From: Bacteroidales bacterium
GTDB taxonomy: Bacteria; Bacteroidota; Bacteroidia; Bacteroidales; UBA7960
Length of the DNA: 56,148 nucleotides
Assembly (NCBI GenBank): GCA_007129255.1
Contig: SKVW01000180.1
Location: 1-56,148, forward strand
Direction: 5' to 3'
The notes below the pieces were generated by a model, which saw only the letters and a list, made by a program, of their open reading frames with translations, was not told the origin of the DNA and ran no database searches. The position numbers and the translations under genes are program-made. Position 1 is the first letter of the stretch; each line of letters opens with the position of its first letter. Shown in pieces: positions 48,993 to 56,148 of this stretch.

Positions 48993-50492
48993 ATGAGTAA
49001 ATCTTTGACCCCTAAACCTTTTTTATCCAAATCTACTTTTATTCGTGGGCTGCAATGCGAAAAGTCCTTGTATCTGCACAAAAAAAGACCATTTCTTCGC
49101 GATAAACTTTCGCCAGAGCAAAGGGCTAAATTCTCCCGTGGTTTGGATGTGGGTCTTTTTGCACAGCAATTGTATCCCGGTGGGGTGGATGCTTCCCCCC
49201 AGAGCCATTTTCAAATTGCAGCAGCCGTTAAAAAAACTGCCGAATTGATTGCCGGGGGGCAGGAAATCATTTATGAGGCAGCTTTTCAGTATATGGGGGT
49301 AAGGGTTGCACTGGATATACTTGTAAAAGAGAACGGACAGTGGAAGGCTGTTGAGGTAAAAAGCAGCAAAGCCATATCCGACACCTACCTGTGGGACGCC
49401 TCTTTGCAATATTTTGTCATAACCGGGGCCGGGATCCGGCTCAATGATTTTCATATTGCCTATATGAATGATAATTTTATCAGAAAAGGAGCGATTGATA
49501 TTCACCTGCTTTTTCACTCTGAGAGTGTTTTTGATGAAATTTTAAAAAGGCAGCCTGAAGTAGAAAAGAAGGTTGAAAGTTTAAGGGAAGTTTCCGGTTT
49601 GAAAAGCTCTCCTGATATTCCGATAGGAACTCATTGCCGGAATCCTTATCCCTGTGATTTTATTGGCCATTGCTGGAAAAAAGTTCCTGATGGATCTGTT
49701 TTTCAGCTAAAAGCCCTTGATGAAACTAAAAAGTTCGAATATTTTCATCAGGGTATTCAAACAGCCGAAGCCTTGCCTGAAGAGTTAATTCATGAAGAAA
49801 ACCTTCGGCTGCAAATTCAGAGCATTAAAGAGAAACGGGTTATTACCAAACCTTCTTCTTTAAAAGAATACCATGGGATTTTTGAAAAACCTCACGCTTT
49901 TGTTTCTTCCCTTTCGTTTTCTCCGGCAATCCCTCCCTTTGATAACGTAAAGCCCTACCAGCCATTGGCGTTTTCTTTAGGAGTAAAGGCAGGTGATCAG
50001 GGCCAGGATCCTCCAAAATTTTTTATGGCTGTGCCTGGGGCTCCAATGCCCCTTGATGTTATCCGGGGCTTTTTTGACTCCCTGGAAGGATTTGAACAAA
50101 TCATGGTTTTTGATGGAGCAAAGGAATTAAAAGCATGGAAACAAATGATTTCCGGGGATAATCATCTGGCTGGGAAATTGGATACCCTTTCGGAAAAGCT
50201 TTTTGACATTGGCTTGCCTTTTAGGGATTACCGAATATTCTGGGCCCATATGAGCGAATGCCATAGCCCCGAAACCATTTTGAAATCCATGGGGTTTAAT
50301 GCCAGGGCAGCCAATGGCAGAGTGAAATCGCCACTTGAGGCGGCTTTGCTTTTTGCAAAGCTTACCCCTGAAACAGAAGAAGAGGCCAACGCAAACCACC
50401 TGAAAGACATAAAGGAATATCACTACAACGAATTGAGCTTTTTAAGAGAAATGGCAGGTGTTTTAAAAGAATTATCAGCCAATTCCATGTAA
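48993..50492 (+). CDS. DUF2779-like protein: Cas4-like PD-(D/E)XK nuclease with C-terminal degenerate RNase H-like domain
   Basis: 499 aa; GLQCEKSLYLHKK, RGLDVGLFAQQLYPGG, ALDILVKENGQWKAVEVKSSK, THCRNPYPCDFIGHCW (Fe-S Cys), PAIPPFDNVKPYQPLAFSL. Confidence 0.85.
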   Translation: MSKSLTPKPFLSKSTFIRGLQCEKSLYLHKKRPFLRDKLSPEQRAKFSRGLDVGLFAQQLYPGGVDASPQSHFQIAAAVKKTAELIAGGQEIIYEAAFQYMGVRVALDILVKENGQWKAVEVKSSKAISDTYLWDASLQYFVITGAGIRLNDFHIAYMNDNFIRKGAIDIHLLFHSESVFDEILKRQPEVEKKVESLREVSGLKSSPDIPIGTHCRNPYPCDFIGHCWKKVPDGSVFQLKALDETKKFEYFHQGIQTAEALPEELIHEENLRLQIQSIKEKRVITKPSSLKEYHGIFEKPHAFVSSLSFSPAIPPFDNVKPYQPLAFSLGVKAGDQGQDPPKFFMAVPGAPMPLDVIRGFFDSLEGFEQIMVFDGAKELKAWKQMISGDNHLAGKLDTLSEKLFDIGLPFRDYRIFWAHMSECHSPETILKSMGFNARAANGRVKSPLEAALLFAKLTPETEEEANANHLKDIKEYHYNELSFLREMAGVLKELSANSM

Positions 50493-50556
50493 AGAATCCT
50501 GAAGTCTTTGTAAATCAAGGCATGCAAGTTTTGTTAATATTATTTTCATTTTTTTA

Positions 50557-50587
50557 TTGTAAGCCGCAGTTTGATTTCTTACTTTTG
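50557..50587 (+). promoter_or_regulatory. Bacteroidota-type promoter for dnaB
   Basis: TTG 50557-50559, 20-bp spacer, TACTTTTG 50580-50587; ATG only 4 bp downstream. Confidence 0.65.
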
Positions 50588-50591
50588 AAAC

Positions 50592-52124
50592 ATGGAAGAA
50601 AAGGATCAAAAAAAGCGGGAAACCTCTACCAGAAGAGGAAAAAGAAGTTCATTGTCATTTGATTATTCGGATCACGGAAGGGTCCCACCGCAGGCAACCG
50701 ACCTTGAGGAAGCCGTGCTCGGTGCCATGATGCTTGAGCAGAACGCACTGACCAATGTCATTGATATTCTGAAACCGGCGGTTTTTTATAAAGAGGCCCA
50801 TCAGAAAATTTTTTCCGCCATTTTTGACCTTTTTTCCGATTCCCATCCCGTAGATATTCTTACTGTAACCCAGGAACTAAAAAAAAGGGGAGAGTTGGAT
50901 ATGGTAGGCGGAGCCTATTATATTTCCATGCTGACCAACCGGGTGGCTTCCGCCGCCAATGTTGAATACCATGCCCGCATTGTGCTGCAGAAATTCCTGC
51001 AAAGGGAATTGATCCGCATCAGTTCGGATATCATTAAAGAATCATACGAAGATGCTACGGATGTTTTTGACACCCTCGACAGGGCGGAGAGAGAACTTTT
51101 TGCCGTAAGTGAAACCAACCTTCGACGCAGTTTTGAAGATATGCATTCCCTGGTCAAGGATGCCGTAAAACAGATTGAAAGTGCCAAAAACCAGGATGGC
51201 CATATTAGCGGAATCCCAAGTGGCTTTTCCGATCTTGACCGGGTTACGGCTGGATGGCAGAAATCCGACCTGGTGGTTATGGCTGCTCGCCCCGGTATGG
51301 GTAAAACCGCTTTTGTGCTTTCCATGGCCCGCAATATGGCGGTTGATTTTAAAAAACCCATTGCTGTTTTTTCCCTGGAAATGTCAGGGGTACAGCTTGT
51401 TACCCGACTCATTGCCAGTGAAACCGAACTGGAGGCCGATAAACTCAAGCGCGGGCAACTCGAGCAATACGAATGGGAACAACTCAACTCCCGCCTGAAT
51501 ACCCTTACCGAAGCGCCATTATTTATTGATGATACCCCGGCGTTGTCAATTTTTGAATTAAGGGCAAAGTGCCGGCGCCTCAAGGCACAGCATAATATTC
51601 AACTGGCTATTGTGGATTACCTGCAACTTATGTCCGCTGGCAACGATAATAACCGCGGAAACCGTGAGCAGGAGATCAGCAACATTTCCCGCTCCATGAA
51701 AAGTCTGGCCAAAGAGTTGAACATTCCCATTATTGCACTTTCTCAGCTAAGCCGGGCAGTGGAAACCAGGGGTGGATCCAAGCGTCCCATTCTTTCTGAT
51801 CTTCGCGAATCCGGGGCAATTGAGCAGGATGCCGATATGGTGCTGTTCATCTATCGCCCGGAGTATTACCAGATACTGGAGGATGAGCAGGGCAACAGTA
51901 CCGAAGGCCTTGCCCAGATCATTATTGCAAAACACCGAAATGGCGGACTTGCGGATATCAACCTCCGGTTCATCACCCAGTTTGCCAAATTTACCGATTA
52001 TGGTACGGATGAATATGAATTCTCTGGTGAAATGAAACCTTCCGATTCATTCGAAAAAGGCTCCAATACCATGACCCTGCCTTCCAAAATGAATGATATG
52101 GATGAGGATGATGTGCCTTTCTAA
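50592..52124 (+). CDS. dnaB: replicative DNA helicase DnaB
   Basis: 510 aa; GRVPPQATDLEEAVLGAMMLE N-terminal domain; ARPGMGKTAFVLS; LAIVDYLQLM; LSDLRESGAIEQDADMV; IIAKHRNG. Confidence 0.98.
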   Translation: MEEKDQKKRETSTRRGKRSSLSFDYSDHGRVPPQATDLEEAVLGAMMLEQNALTNVIDILKPAVFYKEAHQKIFSAIFDLFSDSHPVDILTVTQELKKRGELDMVGGAYYISMLTNRVASAANVEYHARIVLQKFLQRELIRISSDIIKESYEDATDVFDTLDRAERELFAVSETNLRRSFEDMHSLVKDAVKQIESAKNQDGHISGIPSGFSDLDRVTAGWQKSDLVVMAARPGMGKTAFVLSMARNMAVDFKKPIAVFSLEMSGVQLVTRLIASETELEADKLKRGQLEQYEWEQLNSRLNTLTEAPLFIDDTPALSIFELRAKCRRLKAQHNIQLAIVDYLQLMSAGNDNNRGNREQEISNISRSMKSLAKELNIPIIALSQLSRAVETRGGSKRPILSDLRESGAIEQDADMVLFIYRPEYYQILEDEQGNSTEGLAQIIIAKHRNGGLADINLRFITQFAKFTDYGTDEYEFSGEMKPSDSFEKGSNTMTLPSKMNDMDEDDVPF

Positions 52125-52172
52125 AGGTTAAAATCTCAAAAGGTTTTTGAACTTTTTCCTATCTTTATAAGT

Positions 52173-52208
52173 AGGCATTCTTTTTGCAGAATAAGAATGC
52201 CTTTGATT
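52173..52208 (+). terminator. terminator after dnaB (weak U-tract)
   Basis: AGGCATTCTT-10 nt-AAGAATGCCT then TTTGATTCG. Confidence 0.55.
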
Positions 52209-52243
52209 CGTTTTTTAGATAGTCAATCCAAATTTTTTTTGAA

Positions 52244-53518
52244 ATGAAAAAACTGATCCTCATATTTCTTTTCGCTTTTGTTCACCTGACAGTCCATTCT
52301 GCACAAATTCTTATTCCCATGGATGATTCACAGCAGAATCATTTGAAAGCATACGGAATAGCATACTTTGTTTTAACCCATGATGTGGAGGTAAGCTGGC
52401 TGTTGAATTACCGGGGAGGGAGTTTTATGTTTGAGCACCATCCGGAGGTTGAGGAAGAATGTGTGATTCGGGGCATAAGTTACCAGGTGATTGCGGATGT
52501 GCAGGCAGGAGCTATTTTGCAGGAAATTGCCAACACGGAAGTTAACAAAGAAGAGATCCGCCTGCATAAAGTGCCAAGAATTGCGGTTTATACCCCTCCC
52601 AACAGTTTGCCCTGGGATGATGCCGTAACCCTGGCCCTTACCTATGCCGAAATTCCTTACGATGAGGTGTATGATGAGGAAGTGCTGGATGGAAAACTTC
52701 CTTTATATGATTGGTTGCACCTGCATCATGAGGATTTTACCGGGCAGTTCGGGAAATTCTGGCGTGCCTATCGCAACCATGACTGGTACAAAGAGGATGT
52801 GCGCCTTGCAGAGGAAATGGCGCGGCGGCTGGGTTATTCACAGGTAGCCGACCTGAAACTGGATGTGGCCAAACGCATCAGGGACTTTGTTGCCGGTGGG
52901 GGGTATATGTTTGCCATGTGTTCTGCTCCTGAAAGTATAGATATTGCCTTGGCCGCAGAAGGCGTAGACATCCTTCATGAGGTGTATAACGGCACCCCCC
53001 CTGACCCCAGCGCACAGGAAAAACTTGACTTTAGCCGAACTTTCGCTTTTCAAAACTTTAAAATAATACCGGATCCAAATATTTACGAAAAATCCAATAT
53101 TGATGTGCCCAAAACAGGACGCAGCGAAACCACCGACTTTTTTTCCCTTTTTGAGTTTTCGGCCAAATGGGATCCGGTACCTACCATGCTTACCCAAAAC
53201 CATAAAACCCTGGTAAAGGGCTTTATGGGGCAAACAACCGCTTTTCGTCATGAGGTGATCAAACCCACGGTTACGATCCTGGGGGAAAACCGCTCAAAAA
53301 ATGAAGCCAGGTATATTCATGGAACTTTGGGAAACGGCACCTTTACTTTTCTCGGAGGGCATGATCCGGAAGATTACCGGCATTTTGTGGGGGATCCCCC
53401 AACTGATCTGAATCTTTTCCCTAACTCACCGGGATATCGGTTGATCCTGAACAACGTTCTGTTTCCGGCTGCAAGAAAACAAAAGCAAAAAACCCAGTTA
53501 TCAGGCTTTGGGCTTTGA
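52244..53518 (+). CDS. secreted protein of the family often labelled 'asparagine synthetase B' in Bacteroidota; GATase1-like fold suspected
   Basis: 424 aa; signal peptide MKKLILIFLFAFVHLTVHSAQ; ILIPMDDSQQNHLKAYGIAYFVL; GGGYMFAMCSAPES. Confidence 0.75.
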   Translation: MKKLILIFLFAFVHLTVHSAQILIPMDDSQQNHLKAYGIAYFVLTHDVEVSWLLNYRGGSFMFEHHPEVEEECVIRGISYQVIADVQAGAILQEIANTEVNKEEIRLHKVPRIAVYTPPNSLPWDDAVTLALTYAEIPYDEVYDEEVLDGKLPLYDWLHLHHEDFTGQFGKFWRAYRNHDWYKEDVRLAEEMARRLGYSQVADLKLDVAKRIRDFVAGGGYMFAMCSAPESIDIALAAEGVDILHEVYNGTPPDPSAQEKLDFSRTFAFQNFKIIPDPNIYEKSNIDVPKTGRSETTDFFSLFEFSAKWDPVPTMLTQNHKTLVKGFMGQTTAFRHEVIKPTVTILGENRSKNEARYIHGTLGNGTFTFLGGHDPEDYRHFVGDPPTDLNLFPNSPGYRLILNNVLFPAARKQKQKTQLSGFGL

Positions 53519-54010
53519 TTTCTTTTTATATGTCATGAAAGCGTAAGTGTAATTGTTTTTTTCATCTGGAGAGAAATCCACCCTTTCCACCAGCTCCCAT
53601 TTCTCCGGATCTATTTCCGGGAAAAAGGTATCCCCCTCAAAAGTGGCAAAAATCCTGGTGAGATATATTCTCCGGGTATAATGTAAATCAATGGCCTGCT
53701 CATAAATTTCAGCACCCCCGGCAATAAAAACCTCTTCCTTTTTGTCTTTTAACATCCTGATGGCTTCTTTCAGGCTGGAGGCAGTCAGGCATCCCTGTGC
53801 ATCGTAATCTTTTTGTCTGGTGAGCACGATGGTAGTTCTTCCTTTTAAGGGCTTGCCAATGGATTCAAAGGTTTTACGGCCCATGATCAGGGTGTGCCCC
53901 ATGGTCAGGTTTTTAAAATGCTTCAGGTCGGCCGGCAAATGCCACACCAATTGGTTTTCATTCCCGATTACGTTATTATTGGCTACTGCTGCTACGATTG
54001 AAAGTTTCAT
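53501..54010 (-). CDS. folA: dihydrofolate reductase
   Basis: ORF to 54064; likely ATG 54010; MKLSIVAAVANNNVIGNENQLVWHLPADLKHFKNLTMGHTLIMGRKTFESIGKPL. Confidence 0.96.
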   Translation of the reverse strand: MKLSIVAAVANNNVIGNENQLVWHLPADLKHFKNLTMGHTLIMGRKTFESIGKPLKGRTTIVLTRQKDYDAQGCLTASSLKEAIRMLKDKKEEVFIAGGAEIYEQAIDLHYTRRIYLTRIFATFEGDTFFPEIDPEKWELVERVDFSPDEKNNYTYAFMTYKKKSKPKA

Positions 54011-54053
54011 GTCAGAGTTTTTTATGCCTGAACAAGCTAAAAAAGAGAACCCG

Positions 54054-54845
54054 TTAAACGGCAACCGGTGCTTTTATATGAGGATGAGGCTCATAGCCGG
54101 TTAATTCAAAATCGGAATATTCAAAGGTAAAAATATCTTTTTTGTCAGGGTTGATCTTCATATGAGGTAACGGCCCTGGTTTACGGGTGAGTTGCAACCT
54201 TGCCTGATCAAGATGGTTCAGGTAAAGATGCGCATCTCCAAAGCTATGGATAAACTCACCGGGTTTAAGATCGCAAACCTGGGCAACCATAAGGGTAAGC
54301 AAAGCATAAGAAGCAATGTTAAAGGGCACTCCCAGAAAAATGTCGGCACTTCGCTGGTAAAGCTGGCAGGAGAGCTTTCCCTTTGCCACATAAAACTGGA
54401 ACAAAACATGGCAGGGCGCTAAGGCCATTTCAGGAAGCTGGCCCACATTCCAGGCACTGATAAGCAATCTGCGAGAGTCGGGGTTGGTTTTGATCTGGCG
54501 GATCAATTCGCTGATCTGGTCAATATTTTTCCCATTATGTGGCCAGGAACGCCATTGAGCACCGTAAACCGGCCCAAGATTTCCCTCCGCATCTGCCCAT
54601 TCGTCCCATATGGAAACCCCGTTTTCCTTAAGATACCTGATGTTGGTGTCTCCTTGCAAAAACCAAAGCAACTCGTGGATGATGGATCTGAGGTGAAGTT
54701 TCTTGGTGGTTACCAGGGGAAAACCTTCAGACAGATCAAAGCGCATCTGGTAGCCAAAAACACTGATGGTGCCGGTACCGGTGCGGTCATCTTTGTTTAC
54801 CCCGTTTTGCAGCACGTGATCCAGAAGTTTAAGATATTGGTTCAT
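54054..54845 (-). CDS. thyA: thymidylate synthase
   Basis: 263 aa; [52 protein letters not shown]. Confidence 0.98.
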   Translation of the reverse strand: MNQYLKLLDHVLQNGVNKDDRTGTGTISVFGYQMRFDLSEGFPLVTTKKLHLRSIIHELLWFLQGDTNIRYLKENGVSIWDEWADAEGNLGPVYGAQWRSWPHNGKNIDQISELIRQIKTNPDSRRLLISAWNVGQLPEMALAPCHVLFQFYVAKGKLSCQLYQRSADIFLGVPFNIASYALLTLMVAQVCDLKPGEFIHSFGDAHLYLNHLDQARLQLTRKPGPLPHMKINPDKKDIFTFEYSDFELTGYEPHPHIKAPVAV

Positions 54846-54885
54846 GGCATTAAAGTTAGCAATGCTTTTTTTCTTAACAAAAGAA

Positions 54886-56142
54886 TTAACCCAATATCAT
54901 TCCCACAATGGTTGCACTCATCAATCCGGCCAGCGTTCCACCAAGCAGGGCACGCATTCCAAATTTGGAGAGCAATACCTTTCTTGTGGGGGCCAGGGAA
55001 CCGATACCACCGATCTGGATGCCGATACTGGCGAAGTTGGCAAATCCGCAAAGCAAATAGGTAGCCATGATGATGGATTTTGGATCGGCAAATGCCCCGG
55101 CTTCCTTCAATTCTGCCAGGCTTACATATCCGATGAATTCGGTCATGATGATCTTTTCTCCAAGCAGCCTTCCCACAAGGGTGATATCCGGCAGGCTGAC
55201 CCCGATTAACCACATAATTGGAGCAAAGGTATATCCAAGGATAAACTGCAGGGATAAATCCTGGTAACGGCCGTCAGTTGCTTCGGCAATTAAAGGGTTG
55301 AGGTTGGCAAAATCACCGATTTTACCTACAATAAAGTTGAACATGGCAATGAAAGCCAGAAATACCAAAAGCATCGCTGCTACATTGGCAGCAAGTCTAA
55401 GACCTTCACCGGCTCCGTTGGTAATGGAGTCCAGAACGTTATCCCCGATTTTTTCCCTGGAAATCTCCATGGTCTTGTCCACTTCCTCGGTTTGGGGATA
55501 TAAAACTTTGGTAATTACCACAGCTCCCGGAGCCGCCATAATAGAGGCAGCAAGAAGGTGCTGGGCAAATATAAGCCGTTGCACCGGGTCGTCCCCACCA
55601 AGAAAACCGATATAAGCAGCCAATACTCCTCCGGCCAGGGTAGCCATCCCCCCGGTCATTACCAGCAGGATCTCCGATTTGGTCATATCGGGAAGGTAGG
55701 CTTTGATCATCAGGGGCGATTCGGTTTGGCCAAGAAAAATATTCCCGGCTACTGAAAGGCTTTCTGCTCCTGAAAGTTTCATGGCTTTTGACATGAGCCA
55801 GGCCAGGCCATATACAACTTTCTGGATGATACCCAGGTAAAATAACAAGCTGGTAAGGGCAGAGAAAAAGATGATGGTAGGCAACACCTGGAAGGCAAAG
55901 ATATAACCAAACCTTTCTGTATCCAGGAATCCTTCAAAAAGAAAATCCGTCCCAGCCTTGGTAAAATCAAGGATTACCACGAAAACCGATCCGATCATTT
56001 CAAAAAAATACTGAACCGCCGGCACCTGCAGCACCCCAATAGCTAATAAAACCTGAGCAGACAAACCAATGCCCACTATTTTCCAGGAAATGGCCCTGCG
56101 GTTGGCACTGAAGATCCAGGCGATACCTATCAAAACAAACAT
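54886..56142 (-). CDS. NupC-type concentrative nucleoside transporter (5' end may extend beyond window)
   Basis: 418 aa; [72 protein letters not shown]. Confidence 0.94.
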   Translation of the reverse strand: MFVLIGIAWIFSANRRAISWKIVGIGLSAQVLLAIGVLQVPAVQYFFEMIGSVFVVILDFTKAGTDFLFEGFLDTERFGYIFAFQVLPTIIFFSALTSLLFYLGIIQKVVYGLAWLMSKAMKLSGAESLSVAGNIFLGQTESPLMIKAYLPDMTKSEILLVMTGGMATLAGGVLAAYIGFLGGDDPVQRLIFAQHLLAASIMAAPGAVVITKVLYPQTEEVDKTMEISREKIGDNVLDSITNGAGEGLRLAANVAAMLLVFLAFIAMFNFIVGKIGDFANLNPLIAEATDGRYQDLSLQFILGYTFAPIMWLIGVSLPDITLVGRLLGEKIIMTEFIGYVSLAELKEAGAFADPKSIIMATYLLCGFANFASIGIQIGGIGSLAPTRKVLLSKFGMRALLGGTLAGLMSATIVGMILG

Positions 56143-56148
56143 ACCCAG

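Noticed and set aside
48993-50492. Cas4-like protein as evidence of a CRISPR-Cas locus
   Set aside because: No repeat array or other cas genes in the window; the DUF2779 signature fits a stand-alone nuclease family better.
52244-53518. Asparagine synthetase
   Set aside because: Has a signal peptide and lacks AsnB amidotransferase and ATP-pyrophosphatase motifs.

Overview
This 56.1 kb window is a chromosomal segment from a Bacteroidota genome, probably Bacteroidales- or Marinilabiliales-like. The evidence is TAnnTTTG/TTG promoters, type IX secretion (T9SS) family proteins, Na+-NQR, a TonB receptor with a carboxypeptidase-regulatory domain, and family-typical gene content. It is densely coding. 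I found no rRNA, tRNA, CRISPR, prophage or transposon. Most genes are housekeeping: pdxH, aspC-like, nqrABCDEF plus apbE, rpsF-rpsR-rplI, rplU-rpmA, serS, rsmA, lysC, tpx, dnaK, rpmB, aroE, ffh, folD, queE, dnaB, folA and thyA. The candidates most worth follow-up are: (1) a DnaB/RecA-fold paralog that lacks the N-terminal domain, the DNA-binding RESG loop and the arginine finger, encoded after a SiaC/DUF1987 protein; (2) a Cas4-like PD-(D/E)XK/DUF2779 protein whose C-terminal exonuclease domain looks catalytically dead, encoded 12 bp after a stand-alone DEDDy exonuclease; (3) a 77-aa one-TM, four-Cys protein beside apbE/nqr that resembles NqrM; (4) a PP2C-like pseudophosphatase fused through a TM helix to a LysM domain; (5) a CarH-type B12/MerR photoreceptor and ECF sigma pair with no carotenoid genes in the window. 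All homology calls come from reading the sequence; no searches were run.
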